Shown here: positions 44,001 through 47,445 of the stretch, piece by piece
Layout: the number at the start of each line of letters is the position of its first letter
Numbering within the stretch: position 1 is the first letter of the stretch
Source: Amorphophallus konjac
Lineage: Eukaryota > Streptophyta > Magnoliopsida > Alismatales > Araceae
Length of the DNA: 64,000 bases
Direction: 5' to 3'
Assembly (NCBI GenBank): GCA_022559845.1
Contig: CM040117.1
Location: forward strand, 148,432,732-148,496,731
Made by a program: the position numbers and the translations under genes
The notes under the pieces: generated by a model
Databases searched by the model: none
What the model saw: only the letters and a program-made list of their open reading frames with translations
Told to the model about the DNA's origin: nothing

Positions 44001-46593
44001 ATTTTTCATCTTGAACATTTCTATATTTAGCGTATACAATCTGCCTATTAAGTGGCATTATCTGTGTAACCTCTATTAGAGAGAGGTGATCTTCTCTTTG
44101 AGAAGAGAGGTCCTTGCCTGCGGGCAAGAGTACCGGCAGGAGGTTGATATCCTTTAGGTCTGGCTGAACCTGAAAGTCAGTTGGGGCTCTAGTGAGAGAG
44201 TGCCTGTGGTGTGGCCAAACACCTGATCAAAAATGGCTAGACTTGGCTGAACCTAAAAGTAAGCTGGGGCTCTTGTGAGGCAGCGCCCGTGGTGAGTTGA
44301 ACACCTTATCAAAAACAACAACTGTACTATTTTCGGGGGAAAATAGTGAAAATCCCAGTTGTTGCTGGGGACTAGATGTAGGACTGACTGGAGGTCCGTA
44401 CCGAACCAGTATAAATCTCGATGTTCACTTGTGTGATTGTCATTGTGTGACTGTCTTCCTGTTTAATGCACCTTGGGTTTAATTCTTCATCCATTCTAGC
44501 GCTATAACTCTGTCATGCATTATTCTAAAACACTGTCTATAACGATCAAAGTTTTGTCTCTGATCATAATATTACTGCAACACTTTTAAGTTCTGCTCAC
44601 AATAATTTTTTGCAGCATTCTTATTACAACTCACATAAAATCTGAACGGGTGTTTTAATTGCAAATTATATTTAAAGATCCATTCACCCCCCTCTGGGTC
44701 GGCCATTTACTGGGCAACAATAATTCTCCCGGACTTGCCCTCCGTCGGGGATACAACTCTCATAGAAAGTCTAGCACCCCCTAACTCTCTCATGAGGGAT
44801 TCCCCATCCCCTTCGCATTTGGTCTCTTGGATATAAAGGATGCTAATCTTACATCTCCTGATCAGCTCTTTCACCGTCATCTCCTTCTCCACCCCCCTAT
44901 CCTCCTCACATTCCAGGAGACTATCCTTGTGAGGACAAAGAGATAGCCCTCTCCTCCCCACCACCTCTTTGCTGAACCCTTTCTCTCTCTCTGCACAATT
45001 GTGACACGTCATCTCTTCTTGATTTTGGAGAAAGCTCCTTTCACTTCTTCGTTTGCCCCAACTTCAAAAGAAATGCCTGCATTCTTAGCCACCTCCCTTA
45101 TCTATTCCTCTGCCATTTTTTCTACCACCCTCATCATCTCCCTCACTTCCTCCTCTGGTGGTCGTTGTCCTGCAGCTCCTTCCCTGCGGTAAGCAAAGTA
45201 ACAGGCCCTTCCGGTACCTCCTGACCTTCTTCCTCCCCCTCTGACTGAGGCTCCTCTCCTACCTCCTGCACTTCAGACCCCCTAGATAGCCCCGCCTCGG
45301 CTAGGCCAAAGGTCCCTGGAATGGGACTCCTGCAAACTGGAGCAAGGTTCACAGTACCGGTACCGGTCAGGGCCGGTACCGGTACTGGTACCGGTACGTA
45401 CCTGTCTGTATTGATATGGTACCGCCCGACAGTTGGACCCCCTATATTAGTGTGTACATATATACATGGGTTTAAAAATTAGAAAATGTAAAAAAATCAG
45501 AAAAATAGGAAAAGTTAATAGAATGTAAAATCCAGCATGATTGAACATAATCTAACACATTGAGAAATTGAGGTATTGATGTAGTGAAATTTGATACTTA
45601 ATAATTGAGAAATTGACTCAATCCTGTGCAGCTGTGGGAGGGGGTGGGCCTGCGAATGAAGTTATCTGTAAGAGCACGTGTGAACAAAAGATAATATGGT
45701 ATTCTTAAAATGTAAATATAGTTCCATAAAAGGATTTATCCTTTTCTTGCCTTGAAAACTTAGGCCATTCAGAGTAAGAATTTTTACTGTTTTACCTTTC
45801 ATCACTGTGTATACTAGAAAGAATCTGCGTCAGTCACTCTGGATCCTCTGTACTCAGCATTATCTATTCCCATCTTATTCATTTTCCCTCTGTGACGAGG
45901 AGTCTGTTAACGTCCATACTTGCATTATGATTATTTCCCATCTTATGCAATTTTTCTTTCCTGCTGAGTAGTCTTGTGACCTACACTGTTGCAACCAATG
46001 GTTCTTCGCGGTAGCACAAGAAGATGTCACATTGGCACCAGTTGGAGGGGGGACACTGTTGTTTACCCTCGTAACCTCTGAAAAGAGGGAAAAAAAAAGA
46101 AAACCGTCCACCTTGTGTTGTTTTTACTCCTTGGTTGGGTCCTCTGGTTAGACTGTTTTCACATGCTTGGTTTAATCTGCTAGGTACTGTTTTCAGACAC
46201 CTGAATACAGTTGATAAACACCAATTTCCTCTGGATAATTTAGCTTCCATGAGCAGCTTCAACAATGATAACTACACCAACTATTTATGCAATGAACTAC
46301 TAACCAGTAAAATATTGTGTGTGCAGCTTGGTCCTACCCAGAGCAGAACTTCTCAATTCTCATTCTCAAGGAAATCCATGGCATCAGTTGCGGCACATGA
46401 CTTAAAGCACTACATCAGGAAATTTGGAAAAGAGTTGCAAGAATGTCACGAACATTTGAATGCAAGACCAAGCTGCAGTGATGATGATTATGGTTTAAGT
46501 ATGTCCGAAGAAAACTTACTATTGGAGAAGATAAACCTTAGGAACAGAATAGAGTCTGGGTGTTTGATTATTTGTGATGTCAGAACATTTTGA
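7652..46593 (+). CDS. Uncharacterised plant-specific coiled-coil protein, eight exons over 39 kb
   Basis: Proposed join: 7652-8086, 8204-8302, 8398-8505, 25024-25155, 25272-25409, 25515-25748, 27035-27190, 46327-46593, about 520 residues. All junctions are in phase 0. The N-terminus is basic and Ser/Arg-rich (RRSRSVSAVSR) with a conserved-looking FLNKRDNPLF block. Further on come SIWDDGISTSSFSETEEKT, a helical stretch beginning ELVSDIRREYAIKL and continuing ERARKLRADLDVEEQR (coiled coil), and the block TSIERHKMSRHLTEEAMNYF followed by DECVSISTFDTSDFSSPED. The C-terminus has HDLKHYIRKFGKEL and NRIESG. I recognise these blocks from an uncharacterised plant protein family (named from memory; no function known to me). 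Two introns are about 16.5 and 19.1 kb. Exon 7 is the weakest part. Confidence 0.82.
8204..8302 (+). CDS. Host gene exon 2
   Basis: 33 codons. Acceptor TTTAG|TCAAAC at 8203/8204 and donor ATGAAG|GTGCCA at 8302/8303, phase 0 at both ends. Encodes VSIWDDGISTSSFSETEEKT and the following KAVFEQMK, an acidic Ser-rich stretch. Confidence 0.82.
8398..8505 (+). CDS. Host gene exon 3
   Basis: 36 codons ending FRSDIES with donor AGT|GTAAGT at 8505/8506. Acceptor is CTCAG at 8393-8397. A second in-frame acceptor TTGCAG at 8401-8406 would drop three residues (SLQ); the two are a NAGN(n)-type alternative. The encoded segment (YETVRSEVRRAMSEFRSDIE) is predicted helical. Confidence 0.8.
8506..8854 (+). other. 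Start of intron 3, host sequence before the MULE
   Basis: Non-coding intronic sequence with no recognisable element. It ends at the 9-bp MULE target duplication (8855-8863). The intron runs from here to 25023 and is occupied mainly by DNA transposons. Confidence 0.6.
8864..8951. repeat. Left terminal inverted repeat of the MULE
   Basis: Matches the reverse complement of about 14822-14908 over roughly 88 bp, including ACCCTCATAAATATCCGTAT and CATCTAATCATATTATCACG. A few substitutions separate the two ends. Confidence 0.93.
9175..9610. repeat. CT-rich minisatellite inside the MULE
   Basis: Units built from CACACCGTTCGCTCCCCCCT, CTCCCTCACCGCC and either GGCACCCCTTCCCCCACC or AACTGCAGCCCC repeat with a period of roughly 80 bp, at least four times. 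Pro/Ser-rich open frames across it are repeat artefacts. Confidence 0.85.
9655..11660. repeat. Cluster of TGCTCCCCTG and GTATAGACTT motifs in the MULE left half
   Basis: TGCTCCCCTGA-type 10-12-mers occur dozens of times in both orientations, spaced roughly 15-30 bp apart. A second motif, AAGTCTATACA or its complement, also recurs. A block of about 150-200 bp ending in ACATGCTCTTCTGAAGTCTA occurs at about 9655-9800 and 11340-11490; related sequence without that ending occurs at 9890-10030. At about 10451-10463 a TATA-like string on the minus strand (GCTATATATACGA) precedes a GA-rich leader. The pattern resembles the motif arrays of the LTR elements elsewhere in the window, so an acquired LTR fragment is likely. 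That origin is inference. Confidence 0.6.
11661..12345. other. MULE internal sequence 3' of the transposase
   Basis: Non-coding. It contains diverged repeats of a segment with TTTCAGTCTTCRACTSRKTAATGAAGTACTTAAACA (two copies at about 11955-12050). A possible extra transposase exon reading GSQSTVGDL and ending RMVAARKF lies on the minus strand at about 12143-12250. Confidence 0.4.
12346..14105 (-). CDS. MULE transposase (MuDR family)
   Basis: A 539-residue open frame runs from 14105 to 12486. Near the start is a Cys/His motif CREKKCKWRLHA...HTC as in MuDR-type DNA-binding regions. Candidate catalytic acidic residues are D161 (LIGLDGCHLKG), D223 (SFMSDRQKG) and E325 (NNLSESFNAY). A SWIM zinc finger follows (CTC at 414-416, CSH at 426-428), then an AT-hook-like PPGRPRKKR and a CCHC knuckle CKRCGEFGHHAKTC (510-523). 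At the 3' end CAAACAAG|GTAAGT is a good donor. Splicing to 12415-12346 would replace the immediate stop by about 23 residues including a second PPGRPKK hook. An N-terminal exon upstream of 14105 may be missing. No disabling mutation is visible. Confidence 0.9.
14106..14820 (-). other. 5' region of the MULE transposase gene
   Basis: On the minus strand this lies between the right terminal repeat and the transposase start, so it should hold its promoter, leader and any upstream exon. A GC-rich segment at 14440-14660 contains several copies of a unit with GCCGTCGAGAGMGGATCACG. No clear coding exon is seen. Confidence 0.45.
14821..14908. repeat. Right terminal inverted repeat of the MULE
   Basis: Reverse complement of the left repeat over about 88 bp. 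It ends TATGCAAAAATCCC at 14908, followed directly by the 9-bp target duplication. Confidence 0.93.
14918..15697. other. Intron 3 sequence between MULE and hAT
   Basis: Non-coding, AT-rich. The open frames present have no recognisable similarity. No element ends seen. Confidence 0.5.
15712..15990. repeat. Left subterminal palindrome array of the hAT
   Basis: At least eight copies of GTTTCGGCCGAAAC or close variants (GTTTCGCCCGAAAC, GTTTCGGGCGAAAC) in under 300 bp. A matching set sits at the other end (20646-20725). Subterminal repeats of this kind are known transposase-binding sites in hAT elements; binding here is inference. Confidence 0.85.
16010..16140. repeat. GCTGCT-rich low-complexity stretch
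   Basis: Trinucleotide-rich CTG/GCTGCTGTG sequence in the hAT leader. It yields Ala, Leu, Cys or Gln homopolymer frames that are not genes. Confidence 0.8.
16325..17000 (+). repeat. Four to five tandem copies of a ~155-bp unit in the hAT 5' region
   Basis: Each unit contains AAGGGTGATTAAGGGTTAAT, GCTAATTAAGCCCTAAT, ATAAAAATTGGGGCTTTTGT, CTAAT, a TTAGGCTCAATTGAAG or TTAGCCACAATTGAAG block and GGGGTGGGATCATG. Units begin near 16350, 16510, 16660, 16815 and 16970. They lie between the left end and the transposase start, probably in its promoter or 5' intron. Confidence 0.85.
17038..20362 (+). pseudogene. hAT transposase with BED zinc finger, three premature stops
   Basis: Exons inferred from splice sites: 17038-18332, 18415-18758, 18818-18977, 19043-19104, 19204-20362. 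The N-terminal BED finger has C33, C36, H50. A DUF659-type region contains MCDGWTGTTKKSMINFLVY and VVTDNEASYKAAG with WIPCAAHCLDLILEDIG, then the segment ending AGYFLNPR, then the C-terminal dimerisation block (ADWWIM, IRVLSQTTSASQCERN, STFSLIHSKVRNRL). The tail is acidic with a Gly/Ala-rich stretch. In-frame stops occur at 19314-19316 (TAG where the family has the Trp of CERNWSTF), at 20079-20081 (TAG) and at 20286-20288 (TAA). Everything else is in frame. The first stop would remove half of the dimerisation region. Confidence 0.88.
20646..20727. repeat. Right subterminal palindrome array of the hAT
   Basis: GGTTTCGGCCGGTTTCGG and related GAAACCGAAACCGAG repeats, plus GAGTCGACTC, directly inside the right end. 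They mirror the left array. Confidence 0.85.
20746..21467. other. Intron 3 sequence between the two hAT elements
   Basis: Non-coding, no element ends or protein similarity recognised. Confidence 0.5.
21476..21982. mobile_element. Non-autonomous hAT element, 507 bp
   Basis: Left end CATGGTTGTCC, right end (reversed) CATAGTTGTAA. A perfect 8-bp target duplication TTTGCAAA occupies 21468-21475 and 21983-21990. The interior has no transposase but is rich in CCTAGGCA / TGCCTAGG and AGGTGCC / GGCACC repeats, mostly at 21520-21670 and 21885-21945, plus a TCTC/TGTG microsatellite at 21760-21800. The first eight bases match the end of the 5-kb hAT nearby, so the elements may share a transposase type. 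Confidence 0.88.
21991..22180. other. Intron 3 sequence
   Basis: Short non-coding spacer between the small hAT and the duplicated region. Confidence 0.5.
22180..24880 (+). repeat. Old tandem duplication (~1.4-kb unit) in intron 3
   Basis: Copy A (about 22195-23530) and copy B (about 23595-24880) share a series of blocks in the same order. These are TTGAATTGTTAGA-CCTTTTGTTTC (22388 / 23789), AAGGTTACTTGGGAGGCAT (22570 / 23966), CCTTCCCYAGRAGAAAGGA (22864 / 24139), ATTGGGTTTTTG (23003 / 24273) and GAAAATGTTCCTT (23323 / 24595). Divergence is considerable and indels are common. Open frames in it are not shared between copies, so it looks non-coding. Confidence 0.7.
22695..22880 (+). repeat. Local ~100-bp duplication within copy A
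   Basis: TTCTGCTCTGATGCTCTCAC (22706) and TTCTGCTCTGATGTTTTCAT (22804) each lead into CATATGGG/GATATGGG and then CCTGTATCCTCCACCTTCCC. Confidence 0.75.
25024..25155 (+). CDS. Host gene exon 4
   Basis: 44 codons. Acceptor GACCAG|GCC at 25023/25024 and donor CAGCAG|GTATAA at 25155/25156, phase 0. Contains PSELVRPDAIELVSDIRREY and AIKLQQ, the start of the conserved helical region that continues in exon 5. Confidence 0.9.
25272..25409 (+). CDS. Host gene exon 5
   Basis: 46 codons beginning TQERARKLRADLDVEEQRSQ and ending in the basic stretch RSRPKRK. Heptad-like spacing of Leu/Ala suggests a coiled coil. Acceptor ATACAG|ACC at 25271/25272. The 3' boundary at 25409/25410 has GC (AAG|GCAGGA) rather than GT; no usable GT donor is nearby and the reading continues correctly into exon 6. 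Confidence 0.85.
25410..25514 (+). other. Apparent GC-AG intron of the host gene
   Basis: 105-bp intron starting GCAGGAAC and ending TTGCAG. It joins KRK to TSIERHKM, a junction conserved in the family as I remember it. GC-AG introns are a known minority class in plants. Confidence 0.7.
25515..25748 (+). CDS. Host gene exon 6
   Basis: 78 codons beginning TSIERHKMSRHLTEEAMNYF and continuing DECVSISTFDTSDFSSPED, the most conserved-looking part of the protein. A Ser/Asn/Pro-rich tail follows. Donor TCAGAG|GTGTGC at 25748/25749. Confidence 0.9.
25749..27034 (+). other. Intron 6 of the host gene
   Basis: Non-coding. A short internal duplication CACAGRGAAGAAAAATGC / ATGGCCACATGAACTGCAGTG occurs at about 26655-26705 and 26715-26757. 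No mobile element ends were identified. Confidence 0.5.
27035..27190 (+). CDS. Candidate host gene exon 7
   Basis: 52 codons (KEQQRLWWDLTRELTHGKSH through DSCPSE), open and in phase 0 with exons 6 and 8. Bounded by GATGAG|AAA and a good donor CGGAG|GTGAGA. The charged, Trp-containing peptide is plausible, but the acceptor lacks a strong pyrimidine tract immediately before it. An alternative acceptor, TTTTTCTAG ten bases upstream, would break phase. Could be skipped; exon 6 to exon 8 is also in phase. Confidence 0.4.
27191..28620. other. Beginning of intron 7, with GGA-rich repeat and CCGATC-rich segment
   Basis: Includes a GGAGGA/GACGAG low-complexity stretch (27868-28050) and two flanking segments rich in ATCCGGATTGG / CCGGACCGATTCCGG (27615-27700) and GATCGGTTGATCC / CGGTCGATCCGATCCGA (28235-28410). 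Such inverted, palindrome-rich flanks around a low-complexity core resemble a non-autonomous hAT. I could not define ends or a target duplication. Confidence 0.4.
28621..30150 (+). repeat. LTR-like relic, possibly a solo LTR
   Basis: The segment contains a TATA-like string CTATAAAGGGCCCCC at about 29651 downstream of AT-rich sequence with repeated GTAATTTG / TTTGTAAT phrases. After it come two diverged copies of a ~125-bp unit (29887-30010 and 30020-30145) sharing GACATCCGA, CTCTCGGG, TGGCGGYGCTAG and CATCAGACTAAATT-like blocks. The layout is that of an LTR on the plus strand ending ...CTCAACA near 30150. The 5' boundary and target duplication are not resolved. Confidence 0.4.
30151..30515. 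other. Intron 7 spacer
   Basis: No feature recognised. Confidence 0.4.
30516..34053 (-). mobile_element. L1-type LINE, 3' part (endonuclease C-terminus to 3' end), decayed
   Basis: On the minus strand, in order, the following are visible. First, the endonuclease C-terminal half: FTVVYGPQ (about 33940), GGDFNT, and a TVSDHKPILL block at about 33570. Next, reverse transcriptase: LFQGAFIRGRHI and VLKLDFEKTYDRVNW at about 32510-32600, then HLQYADNTILF at about 32195-32220 (the canonical YADD is YADN here). Then the region GGLR-like/ LCKWLWRLG at 31640, and a 3' segment LWSFWGERNNRTF at about 30780 that matches the end of plant L1 ORF2. Many frameshifts and stops. The 5' end was displaced by the LTR element inserted at 34054 and continues at 44720. 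Confidence 0.88.
34241..34250 (+). promoter_or_regulatory. TATA box in 5' LTR of element A
   Basis: TATAAATAGG, conserved in the 3' LTR at 42175-42184. The short distance to the LTR start implies a short U3 and a long transcribed R-U5. Confidence 0.65.
34245..34700. repeat. TAGGCG / CGCCTA motif array in 5' LTR
   Basis: About 20 copies of TAGGCG (often CACATAGGCGCAC or CTTAGGCGCAC) or its complement CGCCTA occur in about 450 bp, the first half mostly forward and the second half mostly reverse. The same array is at 42180-42620 in the 3' LTR. It begins just after the TATA box, so it should be present in the element RNA. Confidence 0.88.
36790..36800 (+). other. Primer binding site of element A
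   Basis: TGGTATCAGAG two bases after the 5' LTR, complementary to the 3' end of initiator-Met tRNA over 11 nt. Confidence 0.92.
36847..37578 (+). pseudogene. gag: Degraded copia-type gag of element A
   Basis: Starts at ATG 36847 with CPPLFDGSDYSYWKTYMEFF, the usual start of plant Ty1/copia gag (UBN2-type). A pair of compensating frameshifts then occurs (after about 36940 and near 37055), with DYDLWTIVEEGDF readable in another frame. The original frame resumes with LSKTEYNRVSTCKTAQEIWS. An acidic Ser/Glu-rich stretch and a degenerate zinc knuckle (CFLCDKSEHALHTIKH) follow. Stops at about 37240 and 37576. Not translatable as a whole. Confidence 0.8.
37579..38834. other. Internal non-coding part of element A
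   Basis: No protein similarity apart from a possible VPNIFKFF phrase near 37740. Where a normal copia element would have protease and integrase nothing recognisable is found. CGCCTATC/TAGCGCCTATC phrases at 38400-38460 and 38590-38620 echo the LTR motif. Confidence 0.6.
38835..39472 (+). pseudogene. Putative plant transposon protein domain, element A
   Basis: Two adjoining frames. 38835-39062 starts MAATTTDAQFFASDADRTLF. 39059-39472 overlaps its stop (TGAAAATGG) and reads VTASLIAEIVECSAIGIDL, GLLHLIITYILVPRGGSHS, then LLFFLLEKREINLAYIILDN. The last two blocks resemble the domain called 'putative plant transposon protein' (I recall PF20167), common in plant retroelement-associated frames of unknown function. 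A single frameshift at 39060 would rejoin the two parts. Confidence 0.65.
39473..41617 (+). pseudogene. Broken coiled-coil reading frame of element A
   Basis: After a stop at 39470 the reading continues with frameshifts: Pro/Glu-rich repeats (39635-39957, IEGEPPIEEVAPIEGEHP), a coiled-coil segment (40112-40500, HSHGQIEEKINEAQSEICEN), a Ser/Pro-rich linker (40530-40650), and a C-terminal part 41273-41617 with REELEEKLAHEQEVLPFPEW and ending YTCRRDL. Together with the preceding domain this looks like one original protein of roughly 900 residues. No catalytic motifs are seen, and I do not know its function. Confidence 0.55.
41864..41876 (+). other. Polypurine tract of element A
   Basis: AAAAAGGGGGAGA one base before the 3' LTR at 41878. 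A second AAAAAGGGGGAGAAAAATG copy lies about 110 bp upstream (41752-41770), as in some SIRE-like copia elements. Confidence 0.88.
41972..42071 (-). mobile_element. SINE-like 100-bp retroposon inside the 3' LTR
   Basis: Absent from the 5' LTR, where TTTGCTTATATTC occurs once. In the 3' LTR that 13-mer flanks the insert (41959-41971 and 42072-42084) as a target duplication. The insert begins with T8 on the plus strand, i.e. a poly(A) tail on the minus strand. These are hallmarks of LINE-mediated retroposition. A tRNA-type B box is not evident, so it may be a 5'-truncated SINE or another small RNA retroposon. Confidence 0.75.
42180..42620. repeat. TAGGCG / CGCCTA motif array in 3' LTR
   Basis: Counterpart of the array at 34245-34700. 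Some motif copies differ between the LTRs (for example CGCCTATC versus TGTCTATC near 42414). Confidence 0.85.
44720..45351 (-). mobile_element. L1-type LINE, 5' part (start of endonuclease)
   Basis: Continuation of the LINE across the inserted LTR element. On the minus strand CKISILYIQETKCEGDGES (about 44800-44860) is the N-terminal endonuclease block containing the QETK motif. Upstream (45352-45020) is a Glu-rich, frame-broken segment, probably the region before the endonuclease. The ATAAT at 44720-44724 is the target duplication of the nested element. Confidence 0.8.
45352..46326. other. End of intron 7, with GGTACC/ACCGGT repeat
   Basis: 45356-45415 is an interrupted ACCGGT / GGTACC array (GTACCGGTACCGGT, GGTACCGGTACTGGTACC), self-complementary like the hAT subterminal palindromes; it may be the end of another non-autonomous element. 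The remainder up to the exon 8 acceptor is ordinary intronic sequence. Confidence 0.5.
46327..46593 (+). CDS. Host gene exon 8 (last)
   Basis: 88 codons and TGA. Acceptor TGTGTGCAG|CTT at 46326/46327, phase 0. Encodes LGPTQSRTSQFSFSRKSMAS, then AHDLKHYIRKFGKELQE, an acidic stretch and ENLLLEKINLRNRIESGCLI. The RNRIESG-type ending fits the C-terminus of the same plant family, which links this exon to those 19 kb upstream. Confidence 0.78.
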   Translation, partial: LGPTQSRTSQFSFSRKSMASVAAHDLKHYIRKFGKELQECHEHLNARPSCSDDDYGLSMSEENLLLEKINLRNRIESGCLIICDVRTF

Positions 46594-47445
46594 TGCACTT
46601 GCTTTTGGGCAAATGGTGCATAAATCATGTGAAGATATCTATATATGAAACGCGTATCATTTCAGAATTATGTGCAGTTGCTGGTCCCCTGGAATGTCAG
46701 AAAGAAGCTTTGACTTTGTGGTGAACCTGTAATATGTGAGCACACAAGCACATGGCTTGCTGTACATAGGTCAATGTGAAACTTTTGTTCTCCATTGTCT
46801 GTAAGAACTGCTAAAATCATCAATTACAATGTTTGATTTTACCCTTGCAGTTTGCCTTTAGGTTATTAAACAAAATGCTCGACTTCATGAATATATGTTT
46901 GTGCTGGACTATCAAGAGTCATCTAGTGATTCGTAATTTTTCATTGGTTTGTGTTGCTGAAATACTAATGAATTATGTTGAACCATTAGTTCTCCCTCAC
47001 TGATACTCGCAATATGTTATAGAAAAAGAAGCTTCCATAAAATGCAACATTTCCGTTATAGAACCACAAATAATGTTCAAAATGCCACACTTTCTACTCC
47101 GAACCTTTTTACTCTATTGTACCTTTGTTTTCAGATGCATTTTTTGTTTTCAGATGCATTCTACAGCAAGGAAAAGTTTTATAATTCTAGCAAAGAAGGT
47201 TGAGCATGATGACCGCTCTTCCTTTGGAAAGTTGCTCTGCGTGAATTAAGACTTTATAGTTTACAAGTCTTCGTATGCATATTACCTGTCATGATTAGTA
47301 AAAAGAAAAGTGATGTAACATTTGTTATGACTACAAGATATGATTGATGGATGAACCTGCTGTGAGCTTGCGTTTCGGATGATGAAAGCCTGATGCTATT
47401 ATTATTATTATTATGAAAATAATGATATTAATGAGTATATAAATT
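46594..47445 (+). other. 3' untranslated / downstream region of the host gene
   Basis: AT-rich non-coding sequence that probably includes the 3' UTR. No convincing AATAAA near the stop codon. A short TTA microsatellite lies at 47397-47414. Confidence 0.45.

Larger units (their letters stand above)
34054..44719 (+). mobile_element. Complete but pol-less copia-type LTR retrotransposon A (10.67 kb)
   Basis: LTRs at 34054-36787 and 41878-44719 begin TGTT and end GGGCAACA or AGGCAACA. A perfect 5-bp target duplication ATAAT lies at 34049-34053 and 44720-44724. The primer binding site and polypurine tract are present. The interior (36788-41877) has a degraded copia gag and a long broken reading frame, but no recognisable protease, integrase, reverse transcriptase or RNase H. 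It is therefore non-autonomous (TR-GAG / LARD-like in published terms). It sits inside the LINE, which sits inside intron 7. Confidence 0.94.
41878..44719 (+). repeat. 3' LTR of element A (2842 bp)
   Basis: Begins TGTTGAGTATATTTGG and ends CTGGGCAACA. Closely similar to the 5' LTR throughout, with scattered substitutions and small indels, plus a 100-bp insertion at 41972-42071. Confidence 0.93.
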
